Shown here in pieces: positions 17,565 through 26,187 of a DNA stretch of 64,000 bases (positions are counted from its first letter, which is position 1; the number at the start of each line of letters is the position of its first letter). The DNA is from Thermoanaerobaculia bacterium (lineage in GTDB: Bacteria; Acidobacteriota; Thermoanaerobaculia; Multivoradales; Multivoraceae), in the NCBI GenBank assembly GCA_022823665.1, contig JAJEHN010000001.1, positions 248,001 to 312,000 on the forward strand, in the 5' to 3' direction. The notes below the pieces were generated by a model. The model had not been told where the DNA came from. It was given only the letters and a program-made list of their open reading frames with translations, and did no database searches. A program made the translations under genes and the position numbers.

Positions 17565-19133
17565 TCAGTTCGCCGGCGGCTTGCTCACGGCGTCCTTCTT
17601 CGCCTCGTCCGGTGCAGGCTTGGGCGCCGGCTTGGCGTAGATGTCGACCGCCTTGGCGTCCTCTTCCTCTTCCGTGGGCGGACGAACGCCTTCGCCGAGC
17701 ATGATCGTCTCGATCGCGGCGACCGTGACCGGAGACGGCTTGAAATTGCCGAAACGATAGCCGCGCGCGATCGTCAGCGGCGTCCAGCCGTACTTGTTCC
17801 GCTGGTTCCACACCTCGATGTCGGCGCCGCTGTCGGCCAGCAGGTGGACGACGCGCGGCAGGTTCTTGTAGGCGGCTCCGTGCATCGGCGTTTCGCCGTT
17901 GGCGTTCACCGCGTCGATGTCGGCGCCGAGATCGAGCGCGAGCTGTACGGCCTCGAGTACCTCGTCCTCGGTGCCGGCGTCCTCACCCGGGGAGCGGGTG
18001 CCGAGACCGGCGGCGGCCATGAGCGCCGTCGAGCCGTCATCCGTCCGGGTCAGCGGATCGGCGCCGAGGTCAGCAAGAGTCCGCATCAGGTCGGCGTCGG
18101 CGACCAGCGCCGCGAGAACGAAGGGCGTCGCTCCCAGTTCGTTGAGGCTCGTGTTGTTGAGCCGCGCTCTGGTCGTCATCCGCGCTTCCAGATCGGCGCC
18201 GTGCTCGACCATGTCGCGGACGAAGTCCAGGCCGTCCATCGTGCCGGAACCGTCGGGCCGCGGATTGTTGTCGCCGGCGCCGGGCTTGCGTACGCGCGCC
18301 AGCATGTGGAGGGCCGTGTACCCGGGATGAGCCGCGTTCGGGTCGGCACCCGCGTCGAGCAGGCGAGCCGCGAGCTCGAAGTGGCCGTTCGTCACCGCGA
18401 CGAGGAGCGGCGTCGATCCCGGTCGCACCGAACGTCCGCCGGGTAGCGGTCGATCTCGCTTCACGGGCTTGCGAGGGGTCACGGAGTTCACGTCGACGCC
18501 CGCCCGCAGGAGGGCCTCCATCACCTCGATCCGGCCCTCGCGCACCGCGAACAGCAGCGGCGTGAAACCCGAGTCGAGCGTCGCGTTCGGATCGGCACCC
18601 ACCTCGAGCAGCAGTTCGACGACTTCCAGGTTGCCCTCCGCGGCCGCCCACATGAGCGCCGTCTGGCCACGCTTCGGTTCGCGGAAGTGGACGTCGGCGC
18701 CGGCCTCGTAGAGCGCTTCGACGACTTCGATGCGTCCGGTCCGCGCCGCTGTCATGAAGACGCTCTCGCCGCCGGAAAGGACGGCGTTCGGATCGGCGCC
18801 GGCCGCGAGGAGCGCATCGACGATCTCCAGGCTGCCGTTGGCGCTGGCGAGGGACAGTGGAACGACGCCGTAGCGGTTCGCGGCCGAGGCGTCGGCGCCG
18901 GCATCGAGGAGGCGGCCAGCCAGGTCGGGTCGGTCGTGGTAGACGGCCCAGTGGAGGGCGGTCATGCCGTCGACCTGGGCGGCGTTGATCTCCTCGGAGG
19001 CCGGAGACGCGGCGAGCAGGCGCTCGATCGTGGCGGTGTCGAGGTGTTCGGTGGCGTCGGCCAGCGGGGCGGTGGTGGCGGCAGCGGTTACAGCCGGGAC
19101 GGCAAGGAGGAACGCTAGGACGAAGCTACGCAA
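17565..19133 (-). CDS. Exported ankyrin-repeat protein
   Basis: A 522-residue protein with a signal peptide (MRSFVLAFLLAVPAVTAAA) and roughly ten ankyrin repeats, seen as recurring GxTALHWAVYHDRPDLAGRLLDAGAD-type units. The mature chain is almost wholly repeats, broken near the middle by a Pro/Arg-rich insertion (RKPVKRDRPLPGG), and ends in a Lys/Pro-rich tail. It is a secreted or periplasmic binding scaffold with no catalytic motif. It begins ten bases after the DUF1552 gene, so it is likely co-translated with the DUF1592/DUF1552 pair. Ankyrin proteins are frequent in sponge symbionts, but this neighbourhood suggests a role tied to the DUF1592 complex. Confidence 0.85.
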   Translation of the reverse strand: MRSFVLAFLLAVPAVTAAATTAPLADATEHLDTATIERLLAASPASEEINAAQVDGMTALHWAVYHDRPDLAGRLLDAGADASAANRYGVVPLSLASANGSLEIVDALLAAGADPNAVLSGGESVFMTAARTGRIEVVEALYEAGADVHFREPKRGQTALMWAAAEGNLEVVELLLEVGADPNATLDSGFTPLLFAVREGRIEVMEALLRAGVDVNSVTPRKPVKRDRPLPGGRSVRPGSTPLLVAVTNGHFELAARLLDAGADPNAAHPGYTALHMLARVRKPGAGDNNPRPDGSGTMDGLDFVRDMVEHGADLEARMTTRARLNNTSLNELGATPFVLAALVADADLMRTLADLGADPLTRTDDGSTALMAAAGLGTRSPGEDAGTEDEVLEAVQLALDLGADIDAVNANGETPMHGAAYKNLPRVVHLLADSGADIEVWNQRNKYGWTPLTIARGYRFGNFKPSPVTVAAIETIMLGEGVRPPTEEEEDAKAVDIYAKPAPKPAPDEAKKDAVSKPPAN

Positions 19134-19143
19134 TCTCTCCTCC

Positions 19144-20496
19144 TCAGCCTGCCAGGTGGACGGGTTCGGCCAGGGTGTCGATCCGGCCCGTGCTGTCCGC
19201 GAAGGAGTCGAGCCGGACGCCGACGCTGTCGAGGAGCGTCAGGTGGAGGTTCGCCATCGGCGCGGGTTCGTCGTAGACGATGTGCTGGCCGCCGCGGACG
19301 GTGCCTCCTCCGCCGCCGGCGACGACGATTGGCAAGTCCACATGGTCGTGGACGTTCGGGTTGCCCATGCCGCTGCCGTAGAGATAGAGCGAGTTGTCCA
19401 GCAGGTTGCCGTCGAACTCCGGCACCGCCGCGAGCTTCTCCAGGAAGTACGCGAACAGCGAGACGTGGAACTCGTTGATCTTCGCCAGCTTCGCGACCTT
19501 CTCGGGGTCGTTGCCGTGGTGCGACGTCGGGTGGTGCGGATCCGGCACCCCGATCTCGGGATAGGTCCGGTTGCTCGACTCGCGGGCGAGCTGGAAGGTG
19601 ATGACCCGGGTCACGTCGGACTGGAGCGCCAGCACCTGGAGATCGAACATCAGCCGGGCGTGGTCGGCATAGGCTGCCGGCACGCCGACCGGTCTGTCGA
19701 CATCGGGCAGCGCGCCCTCGTCGGACTGGGCTTCCGCCTTCTGGATGCGCCGCTCGACCTCGCGCACCGAGTCGAGGTACTCGCTGACCTTGACCCGATC
19801 GCCGGGGCCCAGCATGCCCTGAAGGCGGGTGATGTCCTCGTGAACCCAGTCGAGCAGACTGGCCTTGCGGTGCAGTCCCTCGCGCCGCTCGGCCGCCGTG
19901 CCGCCCTCGCCGAAGAGCCGCTCGAACACGATCCGGGGATGCGCTTCGGCCGGCAGCGGCGTCGTCGGCGACGACCAGGACAGGTTGTTCTGGTAGACGC
20001 AGGCGTAGCCGTTGTCGCACTGACCGACCATGTCCATCAGGTCCATCGCCAGCTCGAGCGACGGCAGCTGGGTTTCCTGTCCGATCTGCTGCGCCGCGAT
20101 CTGATCGACCGTCGTGCCCAGGTAGTAGTCCGTGCTCTCCGTCCATTTCGCCTTCGCCGCGCTCAGGAAGGCGGCGTTCGACGTGGCGTGGGTCCCGGGG
20201 TATGCGTTCTTGAGTTCCAGGTTGCTGATCACCGAGATCTGCTTCCTGAAGCCCTCCAGCGGACTCAGGGACGGCGACAGTTCACCGAGGGCGCCGGAGC
20301 CGCCGGCCGGCTTCCAGCGCGTGATGTCGGAGCCCATCGGGATGTAGACGAAGCCCAGGCGCCGTACCGGCTTGGCCGCCGTCTTCGCCCAGGCGGTCAT
20401 CGACGGCACCATCGCGTCGAGCAGGGGCAGGGCGATCGCCGCCCCCATGCCGCGCAGGAAGGTCCGACGCGGGAGGGACTTCTTGGTCAGGATCAT
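19144..20496 (-). CDS. DUF1552 domain-containing exported protein
   Basis: From ATG at 20496 the protein has 450 residues. It opens with a twin-arginine-like signal (LPRRTFLRGMGAAIALPLLDAM), then the DUF1552 pattern RRLGFVYIPMG, SVISNLELKNAY, QIAAQQIGQET, and a C-terminal PHHPTSHHGNDPEKVAKL followed by YLYGSGMGNPNVHDHVDLP. The gene overlaps the DUF1592 gene by four bases (ATGA), so the two are translationally coupled. The DUF1592-DUF1552 pair recurs together in Planctomycetes, Verrucomicrobia and Acidobacteria, but no biochemical role is established. The protein resembles sulfatase-fold DUF1501-type proteins in outline, without a formylglycine motif. Confidence 0.88.
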   Translation of the reverse strand: MILTKKSLPRRTFLRGMGAAIALPLLDAMVPSMTAWAKTAAKPVRRLGFVYIPMGSDITRWKPAGGSGALGELSPSLSPLEGFRKQISVISNLELKNAYPGTHATSNAAFLSAAKAKWTESTDYYLGTTVDQIAAQQIGQETQLPSLELAMDLMDMVGQCDNGYACVYQNNLSWSSPTTPLPAEAHPRIVFERLFGEGGTAAERREGLHRKASLLDWVHEDITRLQGMLGPGDRVKVSEYLDSVREVERRIQKAEAQSDEGALPDVDRPVGVPAAYADHARLMFDLQVLALQSDVTRVITFQLARESSNRTYPEIGVPDPHHPTSHHGNDPEKVAKLAKINEFHVSLFAYFLEKLAAVPEFDGNLLDNSLYLYGSGMGNPNVHDHVDLPIVVAGGGGGTVRGGQHIVYDEPAPMANLHLTLLDSVGVRLDSFADSTGRIDTLAEPVHLAG

Positions 20497-22934
20497 GACG
20501 ATGCTCTCCTCATCTGGAAGGGATCGCTGGCGACGACGGCCTGAATCAGGGACGACAGGCGGTAGTCGTCGGCCTCGGCGCGGCGCAGGATCCCGCGCAC
20601 GGCCGGCGCGTCGGTCGCGGTCACGCCGCGGCCGGTGCCGAATACCAGGAGCTTCTCGGTCAGGGTGGTCAGAAACAGCTCGGGCCGCGCCAGCATTGCC
20701 GACTCCAGCTCCCTGACGCCGCCCAGGGCGGTGCCGTCCCACAGCTCGCCGGAAGCGTCGATCGGGAATCCCGCGTCGACCGTCCGCCAGCGGCCGATCG
20801 CGTCGTAGTTCTCCAGCGCGAAGCCGACCGGGTCCATCAGGCGGTGGCAGCCCGAGCACGCCGGGTTGTCGCGATGGGCCGACAGCCGTTCGCGCATCGG
20901 CAGTTCCTTGGCGACGATCTTCGCTTCGGGCAGATCGGGCACGTCCGGCGGCGGGGGCGGCGGCGGCACGCCGAGCAGGTTGCCGAGCACCCAGTTGCCC
21001 CGCACGACCGGCGAGGTGCGGGTCGCGAACGAGGTCACGGTGAGGATGCTGCCGTGCCGCAGCAAGCCGCCGCGCACGGTGTCATCGCCGAGTTCCACCC
21101 GGCGGAAGCGGCTGCCGTAGACGTGCGGGATCCCGTAGTGCTTGGCCAGCCGCTCGTTGAGGAAGGTGTAGTCGGCCCGTACGAGATCGAGCGCGCTCCG
21201 GTCCTCCCGCAGGATGCTGCCGACGAACAGTTCCGTCTCGCGGCGCATGGCCTGCCGGAGGTTGTCGTCGAAGTCCGGGAACAGGCGCTTGTCGGGAGTG
21301 ACCCCGTCGAGGTTCCGCAGGTGCAGCCACTGGGCGGCGAAGTTCGTGACCAGGTTCTCCGCCCGTGGGTCCGCGAGCATCCGGGCGACCTGCCGGTCCA
21401 ACTCCCCCGGCACGCTCAGTCGGCCGGCCGACGCGAGGTCCAGCAGCTCGTCGTCCGGAATGCTGCTCCACAGGAAGAAGGCGAGCCGCGACGCGAGTTC
21501 CACGTCGCTGATCCGGTACGCCGCGCCGGGTTCCACGCCGGCGGGTTCCCGCTCGATCCGGAACAGGAACTCGGGACTGACCAGGACCGCCGCCAGCGCC
21601 ATCTCGACGCCCGCCTCGAACCCGTTCTCCGCCTTCGCCTGCTCATAGAGCGCGAAGGGCCCGCGCACGTCGTCGTCGGTCACTGGCCGGCGGTAGGCGC
21701 GGCGCATCACGTTGCCGAGGATCTTCCGAGCGCAGCCGTCCTCGTCCGCGGCCGTCTCAGGCTGGCAGACGAAGATGCGGTCGCGGCTCGGCGTGTCGCC
21801 GGCGCCGAGGGGCAGATACGGCCCGACGATCGAGACGGAGAAGATCGCCGGCTGCACCCGCGGGTGCCGGTAGTAGTTGAAGTGCGATTCGTAGGGCTGC
21901 CGCGCCGTCTCGAGCAGCACCCAAGGCCGGGCCGGGAAGGTGACGCCGACGTCGTGCGGGCCTGCCGTTACCGGCACGCGAACGACCAGGTGATCGTCGA
22001 CGTCGTCCTGGGAGGGCTGGTAGTTCAGCGCCACGTCGCTCATCAGGTCCGGCGGCGCGACGGTGAACGTCTTGAGGTGCTCCCGGTCGATCAGGAGCTC
22101 CAGGTCGTGCGGCTCCCTCAGGCCCTCGACGTGCTCGTTGCGATCACGCGCAAGCCGGATCGAGAACTCGTAGACCCCGTCGGCCGGGAAGTTCCAGGTC
22201 GCGACCAGGCCGCCGCGCGTGCCGATCGGAAGACCTTCGACGTGCTTCTCCTGGGTCAGATCGGGATCCGTCCGGAAGGTGACGCCGGTCGGCTCGGCCA
22301 CCCGGCCGACGGCAAGCCGGCTGATCTTCTCCGCCGCGCCCACGTAGCGCTCGAGCAGGGTCGGCGACAGGTCGCCGACGGTCACGTTGTCGAAGCCGTA
22401 ACTCGCCGAGTCGGCCGGCAACAGCGAGGCGACGTCGACTTCCAGCGCGAGCAGATCGCGCACCGCGTTGTGGTACTCGGTGCGGTTGAGCCGGCGGAAC
22501 GTCTCCGTCCGTCCCGGGTCTGGGCTGTCGGCCGCGATCCGGTCGAGCTCGCCCTCAAGCGAAGAGAGCGCCTCCCGGTACGCGCTCTCGTCCGGACGGC
22601 GCCGGCCCGCCGGCGGCATCTGCCGCGCGCGCAGCTTGCGGGCCACCTTCTCCCAGGTCGCCCGATCCAGGCCCTCGTGCTGCTCGACCAGGGCGTCGAG
22701 TTCCAGCCCGGCCGTCTTCAGCCGGTCGTTGTGGCAACCCAGGCAGTGGCGGGAGATGAGGACGCGGTGCGGCGCGTCGGCGTCGAAGGCCGGGGCGGGA
22801 GCGGCCGCCGGCGCCGCTGGAGGGCCGGCGAACGCGGATCCAACGGCCGCGACCAGCCAGCACACGTACACATGGACCACCCGAATCGCCTGCTGGCGAT
22901 GTCTGAGATTCAGTCGTGCGTGGCGCATCTCCAA
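20493..22934 (-). CDS. DUF1592-family exported multidomain cytochrome-like protein
   Basis: An 813-residue protein with a hydrophobic leader (YVCWLVAAVGSAFA). It then has a c-type heme motif CLGCH (Cys64, Cys67, His68) in a planctomycete-type cytochrome domain, a DUF1587 region (RRLNRTEYHNAVRDLL), DUF1595/DUF1592 (RRPVTDDD, FLFRIERE, LASRLAFFLWSSIPDDELL), DUF1588 (ADYTFLNERLAKHYGI, RGGLLRHGSILT) and DUF1585 (ENYDAIGRWR). A second CSGCH lies just before LMDPVGF. Heme attachment in the periplasm is likely. The family has been proposed to take part in breakdown of polymers, but that is not proven. It is the first gene of the minus-strand cluster, and a divergent promoter region with a tandem 12-bp repeat lies upstream. 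Confidence 0.9.
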   Translation of the reverse strand: MEMRHARLNLRHRQQAIRVVHVYVCWLVAAVGSAFAGPPAAPAAAPAPAFDADAPHRVLISRHCLGCHNDRLKTAGLELDALVEQHEGLDRATWEKVARKLRARQMPPAGRRRPDESAYREALSSLEGELDRIAADSPDPGRTETFRRLNRTEYHNAVRDLLALEVDVASLLPADSASYGFDNVTVGDLSPTLLERYVGAAEKISRLAVGRVAEPTGVTFRTDPDLTQEKHVEGLPIGTRGGLVATWNFPADGVYEFSIRLARDRNEHVEGLREPHDLELLIDREHLKTFTVAPPDLMSDVALNYQPSQDDVDDHLVVRVPVTAGPHDVGVTFPARPWVLLETARQPYESHFNYYRHPRVQPAIFSVSIVGPYLPLGAGDTPSRDRIFVCQPETAADEDGCARKILGNVMRRAYRRPVTDDDVRGPFALYEQAKAENGFEAGVEMALAAVLVSPEFLFRIEREPAGVEPGAAYRISDVELASRLAFFLWSSIPDDELLDLASAGRLSVPGELDRQVARMLADPRAENLVTNFAAQWLHLRNLDGVTPDKRLFPDFDDNLRQAMRRETELFVGSILREDRSALDLVRADYTFLNERLAKHYGIPHVYGSRFRRVELGDDTVRGGLLRHGSILTVTSFATRTSPVVRGNWVLGNLLGVPPPPPPPDVPDLPEAKIVAKELPMRERLSAHRDNPACSGCHRLMDPVGFALENYDAIGRWRTVDAGFPIDASGELWDGTALGGVRELESAMLARPELFLTTLTEKLLVFGTGRGVTATDAPAVRGILRRAEADDYRLSSLIQAVVASDPFQMRRASS

Positions 22935-22957
22935 CTCCCGGGCTGAAGATCAGATCT

Positions 22958-22981
22958 TGCTGCTACGTGTGCTGCTACGTG
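22958..22981. repeat. Two perfect tandem copies of a 12-bp sequence in a divergent promoter
   Basis: TGCTGCTACGTG occurs twice with no spacer in the roughly 100-base gap between the divergent DUF1592 and DUF1684 genes, about 24 bases from the DUF1592 start. Tandem sites at this position suggest regulator binding; a chance slippage duplication is the alternative. Confidence 0.4.
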
Positions 22982-23036
22982 ACGGGCGCGAGTGTAACAG
23001 CGTTGGTGGAAGCCGCAGGCCGGGCCCGGCCATAGG

Positions 23037-23960
23037 ATGCGCACCGGAGTGTGGATCGTGAAGCCGCATCGAATCGTCCGATCAGCGTCCGCCATCGCGG
23101 CGATCTTCGCGCTGACGGCCACCGCCCAGGTGTCGGCACAAGACAGCTACGAACATGAGCTGGCGGAGTGGCGGGGCCAGCGCGTGGCCACTCTCAAGGG
23201 CCCCGATGGCTGGTTGAACCTGGCCGGCCTCTACTGGCTCGAAGAGGGCCCCAACAGCTTCGGCGCCTCGGCTGACAACGACCTGGTCGCGCCCGCCGGC
23301 TCGGCGCCGAAGCTCGGCGAGTTCCTGGTCGACAACGGCACGGTGACCTTCAGGACCGAACCGGGAGTCGACGTCTTCCTCGGTGAATCACCGGTCACCG
23401 AGACTCTCCTCGTCGACGATCAGGAGAAAGAGGCCACCCTCCTCACGGCCGGCTCGCTGGCGTGGACAGTGATCCGGCGGATGGACCGGCTCGGCGTTCG
23501 GCTGCGCGACTACGACCACCCCGCCGTCACGTCGTTCGCCGGCATCGAGACCTACGCCGCAGATCTCGACTGGCGGATCGAGGCCCGCTTCGAGCCCTAT
23601 GCCGAGCCCCGCAAGATCCGCGTCGCCACCGTCGTCGAGGGTCTAGGATGGGAACCGACCGTCCCCGGCACGCTCGAATTCGAGGCCCGGGGACAGTCGC
23701 TGTCGCTGGAGGCATACCGATCCGACGACGGGTTCCTGATCGTGTTCGCGGACGGCACGACCGGGAACACGACCTACCCCGCTGGCAGGTACCTCGCCGC
23801 CAACTTGCCAAGCGACGACGGCACCACCATCCTCGACTTCAACAAGGCCTACAACCCGCCCTGCGTCTTCAGCGAGTTCGCGACCTGTCCGCTGGCCACA
23901 CCGCGGAATCGCCTGCCCGTAGCCATCGAGGCTGGCGAGAAGTACACCCCGAAGCCGTAG
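23037..23960 (+). CDS. DUF1684 domain-containing exported protein
   Basis: A 307-residue protein with a signal peptide (ASAIAAIFALTATAQVSA). The mature part holds the DUF1684 landmarks: GWLNLAGLYWLEEGPNSFG near the start, DYDHPAVTSFAGIETY in the middle, and the terminal block LDFNKAYNPPCVFSEFATCPL followed by NRLPVAIEAGEK. The two Cys in the terminal block are conserved in the family. The biochemical role of DUF1684 is unknown. It is a single gene, divergent from the DUF1592 cluster and convergent with the D-aminoacylase gene. Confidence 0.88.
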   Translation: MRTGVWIVKPHRIVRSASAIAAIFALTATAQVSAQDSYEHELAEWRGQRVATLKGPDGWLNLAGLYWLEEGPNSFGASADNDLVAPAGSAPKLGEFLVDNGTVTFRTEPGVDVFLGESPVTETLLVDDQEKEATLLTAGSLAWTVIRRMDRLGVRLRDYDHPAVTSFAGIETYAADLDWRIEARFEPYAEPRKIRVATVVEGLGWEPTVPGTLEFEARGQSLSLEAYRSDDGFLIVFADGTTGNTTYPAGRYLAANLPSDDGTTILDFNKAYNPPCVFSEFATCPLATPRNRLPVAIEAGEKYTPKP

Positions 23961-23992
23961 GCCAGCCTCGCCGCTCCGCGGCTCCCGGAATT

Positions 23993-24014
23993 CCGGCCAG
24001 AAGGCCGGCGCACC
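23993..24014. repeat. REP-like palindrome, partial copy
   Basis: A hairpin of the form CCGGCC-AGAA-GGCCGG followed by CGCACC, matching one half of the fuller copy at 42216-42257. It sits just beyond the stop of the DUF1684 gene. Confidence 0.45.
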
Positions 24015-24036
24015 GACATACTGACGACGGCCAGCC

Positions 24037-24211
24037 GCGGCGTGGTCCAGAGGGGGGAGGGTCCCAGCGGGCTAAAGGCAAGTGACGCCCACCGACGCCT
24101 CATCAACCAACGCCGACGCGAAACGCAGCCGACCGAAGCGAGCGCCGACTTCCCCCGAACCCAGAGAGCCCGAGCGGCCGCTGGGACCCTCCCCCCTCCG
24201 GACCACGCCGC
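24037..24211. repeat. 34-nt inverted repeats enclosing 107 bases, between convergent genes
   Basis: The arms 24037-24070 and 24178-24211 are reverse complements with one mismatch (an A/G difference in the GGTCC-GAGGGGGG core). The inner 107 bases carry no coding potential that I can defend. The element lies between the 3' ends of the DUF1684 and D-aminoacylase genes. It could be a miniature transposable element, a large bidirectional terminator or a structured RNA. No target duplication is evident. Confidence 0.65.
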
Positions 24212-24232
24212 AGGCGGGTCCAACCGACGCCG

Positions 24233-25990
24233 CTACGCCGAAGCCGGCCGGCTTCGCACGAGCCGTCCCGGCAGGGCGCCGGTGACTTCGTCGTTCTCCA
24301 GGACGACTTCGCCGGCGCAGATCGTCGCGTCGTAGCCCTGCGGCCGCTGCATGTAGCGCTTCGCGTTCTCGGGCAGGTCGTAGACGAGGTACGGCGCCTC
24401 TGACGACAGGCGGTCGAAGTCGATCACGCTGATGTCGGCGCGCTTGCCGGGTTCGAGGACGCCGCGGTCCGTCAGGCCGTAGAGGGCGGCGTTGGCGCCG
24501 GTCTGCTTGTGGACGATCGTCTCCAGCTCGATCCGTTCGCCGCGCGTCCGGTCGCGTCCCCAGAAGGCGAGGTTCCAGCTCGGCATGTGCGCGTCGCTGA
24601 CCGCGCCGACGTGCGCACCGGCATCGCTCAGGCCGTTGCAGGTCAGCGGGTGGCGCATCAAGCCGGCCATGTAGTCGAAGTTCTTCTTCGAGTAGCCATC
24701 GAGGTAGAACAGGAGCAGCGTGCTGCCGTCGCCCTTGGTCAGCAGGTCGTAGAAGGCCTCCGGACCGGTGAGGCCGTGCCGCTTCGCGTAGGTCGCGACG
24801 CTCGCGTCCTCGTCCGGCTCGTAGTTGGGGGGATCGCCCAGGACGTAGACCGCCTCCGGCTGCGAGTGCATCAGCTCCAGGAGCCCAGGCAGCAGGCTGC
24901 CGGGCGTCGCGTCGACCAGGAACGGGTGATCCACGTGCTCGGGACTGTTGCGCCGGGCGTCGTTCGCCATGTCCCAGTCGCTGGCGAGGATCTTCGCCCG
25001 CACTTCCGGGTCGCGCATCCGCTCGAGCCGTTCCGGCATCGGCAGGTCGCCGACGAGTTCCCGGTAGGCGTAGTTCAGGACGTAGGGGTGGAGCGACCCT
25101 TCGAGGTTCATCAGCACCGTCGTGCCGCGGCCGCGAATCTGCGGAAACACCCGGATCCCCTTGTAGCGGCGCGCCTCGAGTGCGGTCAGCGTCTCCTGCG
25201 CCGCCTCGCCCGAGAGGTAGGTCACCGTGATCCCGTCCTTGTGGCCGAGGCCGAGCAACCACTCCCGCTCGAACGGGCCGACGAACTGGAACACGCCGCC
25301 GCCGGCCTCGCTCATGCCGTCCGCGATCGCCTCGAGCTCCGGGTAACGGGCGAAGGTACCCGGGATCATCTCCCCTTCCTTCGTGCGATGGGCCAGCAGC
25401 CGGTTGGACGAAACGCCGAAGGCCCCGGCGCGCACGCTCTCCCGCACCAGGCGGGACATCTCGGCCAGCTCCTCGTCCGTCGGGTGGACGTCCTCGGCGC
25501 CGCGCTCGCCCATCACGTAGGTGCGGAGCGCGCAGTGCGGCACCTGGGTGATCACGTCCATGATCCGCGGCTTGCCGTCGATCGCGTCAAGGTACTCGGG
25601 GAACGTCTCCCACTTCCACTCCATGCCGGCGGACATCGCGATCGCCGGAATGTCCTCGACCGCGTCCATCAGGTCGAGCAGCCAGTCCCGGTCCTTCGGC
25701 TTGACCGGCGCGAAGCCGACCCCGCAGTTGCCCATGACGATTGTCGTCACCCCGTTCCAGCAGGACGGCGTCAGGTACGGATCCCAGGACACCTGAGCGT
25801 CGAAGTGGGTGTGGATGTCGATCCAGCCCGGCACGACCAGCTTGCCTTCGGCGTCGATCTCGCGGCGCGCCTTGCCGACGCCGCCGTTGACGCTTGTGAT
25901 CACCGCGCCGTCGATGGCGATGTCGCCCTGGAACTCGGGGGCGCCGGTCCCGTCGATGATGCGGCCGTTACGGATTGCGATGTCGTGCAT
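24233..25990 (-). CDS. N-acyl-D-amino-acid deacylase family amidohydrolase
   Basis: From ATG at 25990 (Shine-Dalgarno AGAGGA six bases upstream) the protein has 585 residues. It opens with the beta-sandwich IRNGRIIDGTGAPEFQGDIAI, then the metal motif HTHFD in GWIDIHTHFDAQVSWDP, TTIVMGNCGVGFAP, which is typical of D-aminoacylases, and GLSDAGAHVG with the catalytic Asp near the C-terminus. There is no signal peptide, so it is cytoplasmic. Family members remove acyl groups from N-acyl-D-amino acids, though many of this longer type have unknown substrates. It is a single gene; its 3' end faces the inverted-repeat element. Confidence 0.88.
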   Translation of the reverse strand: MHDIAIRNGRIIDGTGAPEFQGDIAIDGAVITSVNGGVGKARREIDAEGKLVVPGWIDIHTHFDAQVSWDPYLTPSCWNGVTTIVMGNCGVGFAPVKPKDRDWLLDLMDAVEDIPAIAMSAGMEWKWETFPEYLDAIDGKPRIMDVITQVPHCALRTYVMGERGAEDVHPTDEELAEMSRLVRESVRAGAFGVSSNRLLAHRTKEGEMIPGTFARYPELEAIADGMSEAGGGVFQFVGPFEREWLLGLGHKDGITVTYLSGEAAQETLTALEARRYKGIRVFPQIRGRGTTVLMNLEGSLHPYVLNYAYRELVGDLPMPERLERMRDPEVRAKILASDWDMANDARRNSPEHVDHPFLVDATPGSLLPGLLELMHSQPEAVYVLGDPPNYEPDEDASVATYAKRHGLTGPEAFYDLLTKGDGSTLLLFYLDGYSKKNFDYMAGLMRHPLTCNGLSDAGAHVGAVSDAHMPSWNLAFWGRDRTRGERIELETIVHKQTGANAALYGLTDRGVLEPGKRADISVIDFDRLSSEAPYLVYDLPENAKRYMQRPQGYDATICAGEVVLENDEVTGALPGRLVRSRPASA

Positions 25991-26136
25991 GGTCTGTCCT
26001 CTTGTCGAAGATCTCAGGTCCGTGACTCGATGGCCGTTCCATCCGGACCCTGGGCAAGTCGAGCCTGATGAGGTGAGACGCGGATGATAGCGACCAATCC
26101 GGCGGAGTCGGCCGTCGCCAGTGCGTCTGTCAAATC

Positions 26137-26176
26137 CAAAATGCCGTTTTGTATTTTCCAAGACACTGAGTAGAAT
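26137..26176 (+). promoter_or_regulatory. AT-rich promoter with CAAAA-N5-TTTTG dyad
   Basis: A 5-bp dyad (26137-26151) stands in an AT-rich stretch that contrasts with the surrounding GC. A -35-like TTGTAT (26149-26154), a 16-base spacer and a -10-like TAGAAT (26171-26176) follow, only 11 bases from the ATG of the ATPase gene. Transcription would give a very short leader. Overlap of dyad and -35 suggests repression, possibly autoregulation; this is inference. Confidence 0.45.
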
Positions 26177-26187
26177 CAGCAGCCACC

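Noticed and set aside
20497..20859. N-terminal extension of the DUF1552 gene
   Set aside because: The extra residues overlap the DUF1592 gene and lack family similarity; the twin-arginine-like signal after 20496 marks the start.
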